Positions 24,725-33,471 of a stretch of 64,000 nt of DNA are shown here, one piece after another. This DNA is from Sphingomonas sp. (GTDB lineage: Bacteria > Pseudomonadota > Alphaproteobacteria > Sphingomonadales > Sphingomonadaceae), in NCBI GenBank assembly GCA_017849555.1, contig JAFIGU010000003.1, positions 62,001 to 126,000 on the forward strand, given 5' to 3'. The notes beneath the pieces are model-generated. The model saw nothing but the letters and a program-made list of their open reading frames with translations, searched no databases and was not told where the DNA came from. The translations under genes were made by a program, and so were the position numbers. The number at the start of each line of letters is the position of its first letter. The stretch's first letter is position 1.

Positions 24725-26512
24725 ATGCCAGATCAAGCGGATTCGACCGTTGGCGGGAGGATATTGCTCGACGAGATCGAGCAATTGCGCACCGCGCTCG
24801 AAGCCGCGATCGAAGAGAATGATCGGCTCGCCGAGGACCGCGACCGGCTGCTGCGCCGCGTCTCCGCACTGTCGCGCGATCTGCAGACGGCACATGCCGC
24901 CCGGGCGGAAGCCACCCCCGCCCCGGCCGCGCAGGTCCGCGAGCATCAGAACCAGGCCGAGATGGAATTGCGCTCCGCCTTCGAGGAGCTGCAGGTGCTG
25001 ACCGAGGAATTGGAGCTGGCCAACAACAGCCTCCATCACACCAATCAGGAACTCGATGCGCGGATCGAGGAACGGACGTGCCAGATCCAGGAGATCAGCG
25101 CCGCATTGCGCTCGACCGAAGGGTCGCTGCGCACCGTCGCCGATCTGGTGCCCGATCTCTTGTGGCGCACCGATGCGGCCGGCGAGGCGGATTGGTTCAA
25201 CCAGCGCTGGTTCGAATATACCGGCGATTATGCGGCCGATCCGCTCGGCAAGGGCTGGATCGAGGCGCTGCATCCGCTCGATCGCGAGTCGGCGCTGGCC
25301 TCCTGGGCCCAAGCGATCAAGGCCGGCACGCCCTGCCAGCAGCAGAAGCGTATCCGCGCCGCGGACGGCGATTATCGCTGGTTCCTCATCCGCGCGGAGC
25401 CGATGCGCGACGAGCAGGGCACGATCACCGCCTGGTTCGCCGCGGCGACCGACGTCCACGAACATCATATCGGCATGGAGGCTTTGCAGCAGAGCGAGCT
25501 GCGGTTCCGCACCCTGGTCGAAGGCATGCCGCAACTCGTGTGGCGCGCGATCGAGGGCGGGAAGTGGACCTGGTCGAGCCCGCAATGGACGCGTTATACC
25601 GGGCAGAAGGAAGAAGCGAGCCACGCGACGGGCTGGCTCGACATGTTCCACCCCGACGATCGCGATCATGCAGTCGAGGCGTGGTCGCGCGCGCCGGACG
25701 CCGGCAGCCTTGAATTCGAAGGGCGGATCTTCCACGCCGCGGAGGGGCGCTATCGCCATTTTCGCACCCTCGCCTCGCCCGTCCACTTGCCCGAAGGCCC
25801 GATCCTCGAATGGCTCGGCACGTCGACCGATGTCGACGATCTGCTCCAGCTTCAGGCGCAGCAGGAAATATTGGTCAAGGAGTTGCAGCACCGCACGCGC
25901 AACGTGATGGCGGTGGTGCAGGCGGTCGCCGGTCGCACGCTCAAGGAAAGCCAGTCGCTCGAGCAATTTGCCGAACGTTTCGAAGATCGCCTGCAAGCAC
26001 TCGCGCGGGTCCAGGGGTTGCTGTCGCGGCGCGCGAGCGGGCTGCGCGTCACCTTCGACGCGCTGGTGCGCGAGGAATTGTCGGCGCTGGTGACGCTGGA
26101 CGCGGACGGCAAGGGCAGGCAGGTTACGCTGCGCGGCCCCGCTGGCGTCCCGCTCAAGTCCGCGCTGGTCCAGACACTGGCGCTGGCGCTGCACGAGCTT
26201 GCTACCAATGCAGTCAAGCACGGCGCGCTGTCGCAGCCCGACGGACATCTCGATATCTGCTGGGAAATCCGCGAACCCAAGGCCGATGAGCATCGCTTGT
26301 TCATCGACTGGCGGGAAAGCGGGATGAAAGGGATGCGCGACAGCGACGTCCTGCCGCAAAGCGACGGCTATGGCCGCGAACTGATCGAGCGCGCTCTGCC
26401 TTATCAGCTTCGCGCGCGCACGACCTTGGGGATCGACGCGGGGGGCGTTCATTGCACGATCGACGTGCAGGTGCCGGTAGGGGACCGCATCGGGGAGAAA
26501 ATCGATGGCTAG
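24725..26512 (+). CDS. HWE-family histidine kinase with two PAS domains
   Basis: This soluble 595-residue kinase has no membrane helix. It opens with a coiled coil (about 15-130), then PAS domains at about 135-245 and 255-370, and an HWE kinase core. The phospho-accepting His is H389 in ELQHRTRNVMAVVQ, the ATP-site Asn is N495 in ALHELATNAVKHGAL, and the diagnostic WRE is at about 529 (FIDWRESG). HWE kinases are prominent in alphaproteobacteria and often regulate the general stress response. It overlaps the receiver gene by 8 bases, so the two are translated as a pair. Confidence 0.92.
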   Translation: MPDQADSTVGGRILLDEIEQLRTALEAAIEENDRLAEDRDRLLRRVSALSRDLQTAHAARAEATPAPAAQVREHQNQAEMELRSAFEELQVLTEELELANNSLHHTNQELDARIEERTCQIQEISAALRSTEGSLRTVADLVPDLLWRTDAAGEADWFNQRWFEYTGDYAADPLGKGWIEALHPLDRESALASWAQAIKAGTPCQQQKRIRAADGDYRWFLIRAEPMRDEQGTITAWFAAATDVHEHHIGMEALQQSELRFRTLVEGMPQLVWRAIEGGKWTWSSPQWTRYTGQKEEASHATGWLDMFHPDDRDHAVEAWSRAPDAGSLEFEGRIFHAAEGRYRHFRTLASPVHLPEGPILEWLGTSTDVDDLLQLQAQQEILVKELQHRTRNVMAVVQAVAGRTLKESQSLEQFAERFEDRLQALARVQGLLSRRASGLRVTFDALVREELSALVTLDADGKGRQVTLRGPAGVPLKSALVQTLALALHELATNAVKHGALSQPDGHLDICWEIREPKADEHRLFIDWRESGMKGMRDSDVLPQSDGYGRELIERALPYQLRARTTLGIDAGGVHCTIDVQVPVGDRIGEKIDG

Positions 26513-26894
26513 TCAAACGCTGCAAGGTTGCCGCATTCTGATCGTCGAGGATGAATTTCTGCTCGCGGACGATCTCGCGCATGTCCTCGACGATGCCGGC
26601 GCGACGGTGCTCGGCCCGGTGCCCAGCGTGCGCGACGCGCTGGAGTTGATCGCGGGCGAGAAGGCGATCGATTTCGCGGTGCTCGAAGTCAATCTGCACG
26701 GCGACATGGTGTTTCCGGTCGCGGATGCGCTGGTCGCACGCAGCGTGCCCTTCGTCTTCGCCACCGGCTATGACGAATGGTCGCTCCCCGAACGTTTCTT
26801 CACGGTGCCGCGGCTGGAAAAGCCGTTCCGGCCGGAGCGGCTATCGAGCAAGCTCGAACCGCTCATCTCATGCGGCGCGCAACAACACCATTAA
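26505..26894 (+). CDS. Single-domain response regulator with Glu at the phospho-site
   Basis: The 129-residue receiver-only protein has the acidic pocket E15-D16 (IVEDEF), the switch ATGYDE and the K in LEKPFRPE. The position that should hold the phospho-acceptor Asp reads Glu: FAVLEVNLHGD, with E61, where relatives have LDVNL. In receivers, Asp-to-Glu can mimic the phosphorylated state, so this protein may be constitutively active or act without phosphorylation. It is coupled to the HWE kinase, to which it would be the expected partner. It has no output domain. Confidence 0.9.
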   Translation: MASQTLQGCRILIVEDEFLLADDLAHVLDDAGATVLGPVPSVRDALELIAGEKAIDFAVLEVNLHGDMVFPVADALVARSVPFVFATGYDEWSLPERFFTVPRLEKPFRPERLSSKLEPLISCGAQQHH

Positions 26895-27022
26895 ATTGCC
26901 CGGAAAAATCCGCACGGCTGCGATCGTGCGTTGAGCGCCGATTCTCGCCAGCTTGATGAAGCACCTAGGGGATTCGTGTGACAATTTGATTGCAGCACGA
27001 TGTCTCCGCGACGGCGGATGAT

Positions 27023-27042
27023 ATTATCTTATTGAATAATAA
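27023..27042. promoter_or_regulatory. ATTATC...AATAAT element, copy 1
   Basis: ATTATCTTATTGAATAATAA is an AT-rich near-palindrome in otherwise GC-rich DNA. It matches 17 of 20 bases of a second element at 55331-55350. It lies upstream of the Pho box of the porin-like gene. Its function is unknown. Confidence 0.35.
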
Positions 27043-27084
27043 CGCCTTACTTCCGCACACCGTTCTTTGCTGCGGCGCCCGTCA

Positions 27085-27106
27085 CTGTCCCTGAACTGTC
27101 ACATAA
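27085..27106 (+). promoter_or_regulatory. Pho box upstream of the porin-like gene
   Basis: Two tandem 11-base units, CTGTCCCTGAA and CTGTCACATAA, match the CTGTCAT-type direct repeat bound by PhoB. The position, about 65 bases before the start codon, fits activation under phosphate starvation. Confidence 0.75.
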
Positions 27107-27170
27107 CGCGCCTATTCGCGGCGCCACGGGAGACGAAATAGCGCCATGACGCACTTGAAAGGGCGGTTTG

Positions 27171-28859
27171 ATGAGACGGGTTCTTCTGCTTGGCGTGTCG
27201 GCGGTATCGCTGACATGCGCGACTCACGCTTGGGCTGATCCCGCCGCGGCGCATCGCTGCGTGAAGGGAAGCAAATCGCGCGCCTGCCGCGCCGCGCGGC
27301 GCGGGGCCGGCACCGACAGCAGCGTCCGCGAGGAGATCGCGCAACTCCGTGCCGAAATCGCCGACCTGCGCCAGCAGCTCGCCGAACAGACCGCGACCAC
27401 CACCCGCCTCGCCGCCGCCCCCGCGCCGGCCCCCGCCCCGGTCCAGACGAGCAACGCGGCCGACACCGCCGCGATCGCCACGCTGACCGAGCAGAATGCC
27501 GATCTGCAGCGCCGCGTCGCCAAGATGGAGAAGCCCGATCGCCTGCCGTTCAAGGGCATTTCGATCACGCCCGGCGGCTTCCTCGAAATGACCTCGATCT
27601 ACCGTACCCACAATCAGGGCGCGGACATCGCCTCCACCTTCAACAATATTCCGTTTCCGCAGAGCCACGTCGCCAATACGCACGAATTCCGCATGACCGC
27701 GCGGCAGAGCCGCCTGTCGCTGCTGGCAGAGGGCGATGCGTCGAAGCAGACCCACCTCGCCATGTACGGTGAGTTCGATTTCCAGGCTGCCGGCGTCACC
27801 GCCAACTCGAACCAGAGCAATTCCTACAGCCCGCGTATCCGCAACCTTTACGGCACGATCGACCAGAAGCTCGGCAGCGGCGACATCACTGCGCATGTCC
27901 TGTTCGGGCAGAATTGGTCGCTCGCCACGATGAATTCGAAGGGCATCACCCCGCGCGCCGAGGTGACGCCGCCGGTGATCGAAGCGCAATATGTCCCCGG
28001 CTTCACCTTCACGCGCCAGCCGCAGGTGCGCGTCGCGGTGGATTTCGACAAAAAATGGTGGTTCGCGCTCTCGCTTGAAAATCCGCAGACGACCTTCACC
28101 GGCACCGTTCCTTCCGGCTTCCCGGATCTCGTCACCACCGTGCCCGCGGGCAGCGGCTTCGGCGGGAACGGCATCGCGGAAAACGCGATTTCGGCCAATC
28201 GCTACCCCGACGTGATCGGCAAGGTCGCTTATGAGGGCAAATTCGCCGGGCGCACGCTGCACATCGAAGCCTTTGGCATGGTGCGCGATTTCTACGAGCG
28301 GCTGAACGGGACGAACCATGACGTCCGCGGCTGGGGCGCCGGCGGCAGCATCGGCACCCAGATCATCCCGGGCGTGCTGGACGCGCAGTTCAGCGGCACC
28401 GTCGGCGACGGGATCGGGCGCTACGGCGCCGCCAATCTCGCCGACGTGACCTTCAACCCCGATGGCACGCTGACGCCGCTGCGCGAATATATGCTGCTCG
28501 GCGGGCTCACCGCGCATCCGACCAAGATGCTCGACATCTATGTGTTCGGCGGCGAGGAATGGGAAGACGCGCATTGGTCGACCGTCAACGGGGTCAATTA
28601 CGGCCTCGGCAACCCGAACTTCAACGGCACCGGATGCCTGATCGAGGGCTCGCCGCTGCCGTGCACCGTCCAGACCAGGGCGGTGAAGCAAATCACCGCC
28701 GGCTTCTGGCAGCGTGCGTTGCAGGGGCCGTGGGGCCGCGTCCAGCTCGGCCTGCAATATAGCCGCACCTGGCGCGAGACGTTCAACGTCAATCAGGGCG
28801 GCGCGCCCACCGCGACGCAGAACATGGGGTTCTTCAGCATCCGCTATTACCCGTTCTGA
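27171..28859 (+). CDS. Outer-membrane porin-like protein of the Pho regulon
   Basis: The 562-residue protein has a signal peptide (VLLLGVSAVSLTCATHAWA), a coiled-coil segment (VREEIAQLRAEIADLRQQ, about 55-75, then a second helix before residue 120), an Ala/Pro linker, and a long beta-strand-rich region ending YYPF. Coiled coil followed by barrel resembles trimeric DcaP-like or OprP-like porins, although the family cannot be fixed by eye. A Pho box lies upstream and the pst operon downstream, so it is probably an outer-membrane channel for phosphate or phosphorylated compounds. The start at 27171 has a GAAAGGG site. Confidence 0.75.
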   Translation: MRRVLLLGVSAVSLTCATHAWADPAAAHRCVKGSKSRACRAARRGAGTDSSVREEIAQLRAEIADLRQQLAEQTATTTRLAAAPAPAPAPVQTSNAADTAAIATLTEQNADLQRRVAKMEKPDRLPFKGISITPGGFLEMTSIYRTHNQGADIASTFNNIPFPQSHVANTHEFRMTARQSRLSLLAEGDASKQTHLAMYGEFDFQAAGVTANSNQSNSYSPRIRNLYGTIDQKLGSGDITAHVLFGQNWSLATMNSKGITPRAEVTPPVIEAQYVPGFTFTRQPQVRVAVDFDKKWWFALSLENPQTTFTGTVPSGFPDLVTTVPAGSGFGGNGIAENAISANRYPDVIGKVAYEGKFAGRTLHIEAFGMVRDFYERLNGTNHDVRGWGAGGSIGTQIIPGVLDAQFSGTVGDGIGRYGAANLADVTFNPDGTLTPLREYMLLGGLTAHPTKMLDIYVFGGEEWEDAHWSTVNGVNYGLGNPNFNGTGCLIEGSPLPCTVQTRAVKQITAGFWQRALQGPWGRVQLGLQYSRTWRETFNVNQGGAPTATQNMGFFSIRYYPF

Positions 28860-28871
28860 TCGCGGGCTGAA

Positions 28872-28893
28872 CTGTCACAAACTTGTCATCGAA
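28872..28893 (+). promoter_or_regulatory. Pho box upstream of pstS
   Basis: The tandem 11-base units CTGTCACAAAC and TTGTCATCGAA fit the PhoB consensus repeat. They are 83 bases before the pstS start codon. Confidence 0.8.
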
Positions 28894-28975
28894 TGCGCGC
28901 AGAGCGGTTTCGGATGAGCGTGGGGGCTTCCAACGCGAATCAGGCCGCTCGCATTCGGCAGCTTATGGAGCAAAT

Positions 28976-30010
28976 ATGTTCAAGAAATTCGTGATCGGCA
29001 CTGCGGCCGTGGCCGTTGGGGGCGCCGCGATTGCCGCCGACATCTCGGGTGCGGGGGCGACCTTTCCGGCGCCGATCTACGCGCGCTGGGCGGAAATCTA
29101 CAGCCAGCAGGCCGGCCAGCGCCTCAACTATCAGGCGATCGGCTCGGGCGGCGGGATCAAGCAGATCAAGGCCAAGACGGTCGATTTCGGCGCCAGCGAC
29201 AAGCCGCTGAAGCCCGCCGAGTTGCAGGCCGCGGGGCTCTATCAGTTCCCGACGGTCGTCGGCGGCGTCGTGCCGGTGGTCAATTTCAACGGGCTGCGCG
29301 CCGGCCGCCTGCGCCTTACCGGGCAGGTGCTGGGCGATATCTTCCTCGGCAAGATCCGCCGTTGGAACGATCCGGCGATCACCAAGCTCAACCCCGAGCT
29401 GAAGATCCCGGGCGCGGCGATCACCGTCGTCCACCGCTCGGACGGGTCGGGCACCTCGTTCCTCTTCACCTCCTATCTGGCGATGAAGAACGCCGAGTGG
29501 GCGAAGAAGGTCGGCGCGAGCGACGCGGTGGAATGGCCTACCGGGCTCGGCGGCAAGGGCAATGACGGCGTGACCGCGTTCGTCAAACAGACCGCAGGCT
29601 CGATCGGCTATGTCGAATATGCCTATGCCAAGCAGAACAAGCTGCCTTACGTCTCGGTGCAGAACAAGGCGGGCAAGTTCGTCGCGGCGGATGCGGCCAA
29701 TTTCGCGGCGGCGGCGGCCGGTGCGCGCTGGGCGAGCGCCCCGGGCAATTATCTGCTGCTGCTCGATCAGCCGGGCGCGCAGGCGTGGCCGATCACCGGC
29801 GCGACCTTCATCCTGCTCCAGCGCAATCAGGCCAATGCGGCCAATGGCGCGGCGGTGCTGAAGTTCTTCGACTGGGCCTATAAGAACGGCGATGCCGAAG
29901 CGGCGAAGCTCGATTTCGTGCCGCTGCCGGCCGCGGTGAAGGCCGCGATCCGCCGCCAGTGGGCGACCAACGTCACCTCGGGCGGAAAGCCGGTTTACGT
30001 CTCGCGCTGA
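28976..30010 (+). CDS. pstS: Periplasmic phosphate-binding protein PstS
   Basis: This 344-residue binding protein delivers phosphate to the PstCAB transporter. A signal peptide (KKFVIGTAAVAVGGAAIAA) precedes ISGAGATFPAPIYARWAE, the phosphate-contacting GSGGGIKQI and DFGASDKPL loops, and HRSDGSGTSFLFTSYL, all as in PstS. The start at 28976 has a GGAG site; the longer frame from 28883 overlaps the Pho box. A strong hairpin follows the gene, so pstS mRNA may be more abundant than the downstream genes. Confidence 0.97.
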   Translation: MFKKFVIGTAAVAVGGAAIAADISGAGATFPAPIYARWAEIYSQQAGQRLNYQAIGSGGGIKQIKAKTVDFGASDKPLKPAELQAAGLYQFPTVVGGVVPVVNFNGLRAGRLRLTGQVLGDIFLGKIRRWNDPAITKLNPELKIPGAAITVVHRSDGSGTSFLFTSYLAMKNAEWAKKVGASDAVEWPTGLGGKGNDGVTAFVKQTAGSIGYVEYAYAKQNKLPYVSVQNKAGKFVAADAANFAAAAAGARWASAPGNYLLLLDQPGAQAWPITGATFILLQRNQANAANGAAVLKFFDWAYKNGDAEAAKLDFVPLPAAVKAAIRRQWATNVTSGGKPVYVSR

Positions 30011-30027
30011 CGCCAGCGACCGGACCG

Positions 30028-30063
30028 AGCGGCGCGCCTCGCCTCGCGAAGCGCGCCGCTTTT
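30028..30063 (+). terminator. Hairpin between pstS and pstC
   Basis: AGCGGCGCGC (30028-30037) pairs perfectly with GCGCGCCGCT (30051-30060) across a 13-base loop, followed by TTT. It could act as a partial terminator or as a 3' stabiliser that lifts pstS expression over pstCAB. Confidence 0.7.
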
Positions 30064-30095
30064 CGGCATTCAATGTAACGGGCAAGGAACTGGGG

Positions 30096-31031
30096 ATGCA
30101 CAATCCCGCGATCGGCGGTCGGGCGCCGCTGGGGGAAGATATCTTCCGCTGGCTGTGCCTTTCCGCCGCGACTCTGCTTCTCGCGATCCTCGCGGGGGTG
30201 GTGGTCAGCCTCGCGATCGGCGGCTGGCCCGCCTTCGCCAAATTCGGGTTGGGCTTCCTCACCTCGTCGACGTGGAATCCGGTCAGCGACATTTATGGCG
30301 CGGCGGGGCCGATCGTCGGCACGCTCGTCACCTCGTTCCTTTCGCTGGCGATCGCGCTGCCGCTCGCGATCGGGGTCGCGGTGTTCCTCACCGAATTCGC
30401 CCCGGCACGGATCGCGCGGCCGATCGCAGTGGCGATCGAGCTGCTCGCGGGGATCCCGTCGATCGTCTACGGCATGTGGGGATTGTTCGTCTTCGCGCCG
30501 TGGTTCGCTGAGAATGTTCAGCAGCCGCTGGCCAATTCGGTCACCCCCGGCTCGCTGATGGACACGCTGACCCAGGGCATCCCCAACGGCGCCAATATCT
30601 TCACCGCCTCGATCATCCTCGCGATCATGATCCTGCCCTATATGGCGGCGGTGTTCCGCGAATTGCTGCTCACCGTTCCGGCGCAGGTGCGTGAGGCGGG
30701 ATACGGCATCGGCTGCACCTCGTTCGAGGTCACCGCGCGGATCTCGATCCCCTATGTCCGCACCGGGGTGCTCGGGGTGATCATGCTCGGGCTCGGCCGC
30801 GCGCTTGGCGAGACGATGGCGGTCACCTTCATCATCGGCAACGCGCACGGCTTCCCCAAGAGCCTGTTCGACTCGGGCTCGACGATCGCCTCGACGATCG
30901 CCAACGAATTCGCCGAGGCGAGCAGCGACATGCACAGCGCCGCGCTGATCGCGCTGGGGCTGGTGCTGTTCTTTATCACCTTCGGCGTGCTCGCGCTCGC
31001 GCGCCTGTTGCTCGCGAGGTCGATGCGATGA
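30096..31031 (+). CDS. pstC: Phosphate ABC transporter permease PstC
   Basis: The 311-residue inner-membrane permease has six hydrophobic segments and the conserved coupling loop REAGYGIGCTSFEVTARISIPY, followed by GLGRALGETMAVTFIIGN, both typical of PstC. An AAGGA site precedes the ATG. It overlaps pstA by four bases (ATGA), consistent with one transporter operon. It forms the channel with PstA. Confidence 0.95.
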   Translation: MHNPAIGGRAPLGEDIFRWLCLSAATLLLAILAGVVVSLAIGGWPAFAKFGLGFLTSSTWNPVSDIYGAAGPIVGTLVTSFLSLAIALPLAIGVAVFLTEFAPARIARPIAVAIELLAGIPSIVYGMWGLFVFAPWFAENVQQPLANSVTPGSLMDTLTQGIPNGANIFTASIILAIMILPYMAAVFRELLLTVPAQVREAGYGIGCTSFEVTARISIPYVRTGVLGVIMLGLGRALGETMAVTFIIGNAHGFPKSLFDSGSTIASTIANEFAEASSDMHSAALIALGLVLFFITFGVLALARLLLARSMR

Positions 31032-31879
31032 CCCGGATGACCGCACGCGCCCGCCGCCGCTCGATCATCAACACGATCTTCGTCACCGCCTGCGGGCTCA
31101 CGGCGGTGATTGCGCTCGGCGCGCTGGCGCTGATCGGCTGGTCGCTGCTCACCAAGGGGATCGGCGGGATCAACGGCGATCTGTTCACCATGTCGCAACC
31201 CGCGCCCGGATCGCGCGGCGGCTTGCTCAACGCGATCACCGGCTCGGTCATCCTGTGCCTGCTGGCGATGGTCTTCGCGGTGGTGATCGGGGTGCTCGCC
31301 GGCACGTGGCTGTCCGAATATGGCGGGCGAACCAAGCTCGGCCATGTGGTGCGCTTCCTCAACGACGTGCTGCTCTCCGCTCCGTCGATCTTGATCGGCC
31401 TGTTCGTCTACGAATTGCTGGTCCGCAACGTTGTCGGGCATTTCTCGGCGCTGGCCGGCTCGGTCGCGCTGGCGATCCTCGCGGTGCCGATCGTGACGCG
31501 CACCACCGAGGATATCCTGCTGCTCCAGCCCGCGGCGTTGCGCGAGGCGGGAATGGCGCTGGGTGCGACGCGCGCCTTTGTCGTGCGCAAGATCGTCTGG
31601 CGCTCGGCCGCCACGGGCCTGCTCACCGCCGGGCTGCTCGGCTTCGCACGCATCTCGGGCGAGACCGCGCCGTTGCTGTTCACCTCGCTCGGCAATCAGT
31701 TCTTCAGCGTCAAATTGCTCCAGCCGATCGCGAGCCTGCCGACCACCATCTTCCAGTTCGCGCTCAGCGCCTATGACGACTGGCAGCGGCTGGCCTGGGC
31801 GGGCGCGCTGCTGATCGCGGCATCGGTTCTGGCCATCAACATCGCGGGACGCGCGATCATCCACGGGAAATCATCATGA
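31028..31879 (+). CDS. pstA: Phosphate ABC transporter permease PstA
   Basis: The 283-residue permease has six membrane segments. Diagnostic stretches are [30 protein letters not shown] and [21 protein letters not shown], followed by [12 protein letters not shown]. It overlaps pstC and pstB by four bases on each side (ATGA), so expression is coupled. Confidence 0.95.
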   Translation: MTRMTARARRRSIINTIFVTACGLTAVIALGALALIGWSLLTKGIGGINGDLFTMSQPAPGSRGGLLNAITGSVILCLLAMVFAVVIGVLAGTWLSEYGGRTKLGHVVRFLNDVLLSAPSILIGLFVYELLVRNVVGHFSALAGSVALAILAVPIVTRTTEDILLLQPAALREAGMALGATRAFVVRKIVWRSAATGLLTAGLLGFARISGETAPLLFTSLGNQFFSVKLLQPIASLPTTIFQFALSAYDDWQRLAWAGALLIAASVLAINIAGRAIIHGKSS

Positions 31880-32754
31880 GCCTGCTCGATAGCGAGGCGG
31901 TCGAAACCTACGAACGATCGATCACCGCGCCCCCGGCCGACAATCTGGTGCTCGAGGCGCGCAACCTCGATTTCTTCTACGGCAAGAAGCAGACCCTGTT
32001 CGGGGTCGACCTCCCCGTCGAGAAGAACAAGATCACCGCGCTGATCGGCCCTTCGGGCTGCGGCAAATCGACGCTGCTGCGCACCCTCAACCGGATCTAC
32101 GAGCTCTATCCGGGCCAGCAGGCGACCGGCCGCATCATCCTCGACGGGCAGGACGTACTGGCGGACAAGGCCGGCATCGCCCGGCTGCGGGCGCGGGACG
32201 GCGATGCGGTGGAAGTACCGCCGAACAAAATGGACCTCGCCACGCTGCGCGCCCGCGTCGGCATGGTATTCCAGAAGCCGACGCCGTTCCCGATGTCGAT
32301 CTACGACAATATCGCCTTCGGGGTGCGCCTCTACAAGCGCATCCGCGGCGCGGAGATGGACGAGATCGTCGAGCGCGCGCTGCGCCGCGCCGCTTTGTGG
32401 GACGAGGTGAAGGACAAGCTCAAGGAATCGGGTCTCGGCCTGTCGGGCGGCCAGCAGCAGCGGCTGTGCGTCGCGCGCGGCCTGGCGATCGATCCCGAGG
32501 TGCTGCTGCTCGACGAGCCCGCCTCCGCGCTCGATCCGATCTCGACCGCCAAGCTCGAAGACACGCTCAACGAACTGGTCGGCAATGTGACGATCGTGAT
32601 CGTCACGCACAATCTGCACCAGGCGGCGCGGCTCGCGCAGCATACCGGGTTCATGTTCCTCGGCCGGATGATCGAATTCGGGCCGACCGAGGAATTCTTC
32701 TCCGCGCCGAAGCTCAAGCGCACGCGCGATTACGTCACTGGCCGATTTGGGTGA
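31876..32754 (+). CDS. pstB: Phosphate ABC transporter ATPase PstB
   Basis: This 292-residue ATPase powers phosphate uptake. Walker A is GPSGCGKST (about 58-66), the Q-loop [15 protein letters not shown], the signature LSGGQQQRL, Walker [12 protein letters not shown] and the switch His in VTHNLHQA. Compared with typical PstB (about 250-260 residues), there is an N-terminal extension and an insertion of roughly 20 residues between Walker A and the Q-loop (about 98-118, [19 protein letters not shown]). Whether that insert is common among relatives cannot be judged here. Confidence 0.96.
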   Translation: MSLLDSEAVETYERSITAPPADNLVLEARNLDFFYGKKQTLFGVDLPVEKNKITALIGPSGCGKSTLLRTLNRIYELYPGQQATGRIILDGQDVLADKAGIARLRARDGDAVEVPPNKMDLATLRARVGMVFQKPTPFPMSIYDNIAFGVRLYKRIRGAEMDEIVERALRRAALWDEVKDKLKESGLGLSGGQQQRLCVARGLAIDPEVLLLDEPASALDPISTAKLEDTLNELVGNVTIVIVTHNLHQAARLAQHTGFMFLGRMIEFGPTEEFFSAPKLKRTRDYVTGRFG

Positions 32755-32762
32755 GATAGAAG

Positions 32763-33458
32763 ATGGACGAAAAGACCGGCAACGGCGATCGCCACACGGT
32801 CGCGGCGTTCGACGTGGAGATGGGCGGCCTGCGCGCGGCGGTGATCCGCATGGGCGGGCTGGCCGAATTCGCGCTCGCCAACACGCTCGCCGCGCTTGAG
32901 AAAGGCGACAATGTGCTCGCCGCCAAGGTGGTCGAGGAGGATAAAGCGATCGATGCGGCCGAAGCCGAGATCGATCAGCTCGTGCTGCAGACGCTGGTGC
33001 GGCGTTCGCCCTTCGCCGACGATCTGCGCGAAGTGCTGATGGCGCACCGCGTCTCGGGCTATCTCGAGCGCGTCGGCGATTATGCCAAGGGCGTCGCGCG
33101 ACGGCTCGAGCAGGTCCACTCGCCCGCCGAACGGCAGGCGGCGAAGATGCTCGGCGAGCTCGGCGCGCGCTCCTACGACATGCTGGTCGGCGCGCTCAAT
33201 GCTTATGCCGCGCGCGACCCGCAAAAGGCCAAGCAGATCTACGAAAGCGACGCGCGGATCGACGAGGAATATCGCCGCGTGTTCCTCGTCCTGCTGACCC
33301 AGATGGCCAACGACGCCGCGACGATCCCGGTGATCGGCCAGCTGCTGCTTGCCGCGAAAAGCCTCGAACGGGTCGGCGATCAGGCAACCAATATCGCGGA
33401 GATGGTCTATTTCACCTACACCTCGGAGAAGCTGGAATCGCGCCACACCGCGGGGTGA
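32763..33458 (+). CDS. phoU: Phosphate-signalling protein PhoU
   Basis: The 231-residue protein is two repeats of a three-helix PhoU domain. Metal-binding acidic motifs of the E/DxxxD type occur in both halves (EEDKAIDAAEAEID and YESDARIDEEY), and ERVGDYAKG/ERVGDQATN are the matching helix ends. It restrains PstSCAB and the PhoR kinase when phosphate is plentiful. It follows pstB by 8 bases. No phoB or phoR gene adjoins it. Confidence 0.95.
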   Translation: MDEKTGNGDRHTVAAFDVEMGGLRAAVIRMGGLAEFALANTLAALEKGDNVLAAKVVEEDKAIDAAEAEIDQLVLQTLVRRSPFADDLREVLMAHRVSGYLERVGDYAKGVARRLEQVHSPAERQAAKMLGELGARSYDMLVGALNAYAARDPQKAKQIYESDARIDEEYRRVFLVLLTQMANDAATIPVIGQLLLAAKSLERVGDQATNIAEMVYFTYTSEKLESRHTAG

Positions 33459-33471
33459 GCGCCACCGCCGG

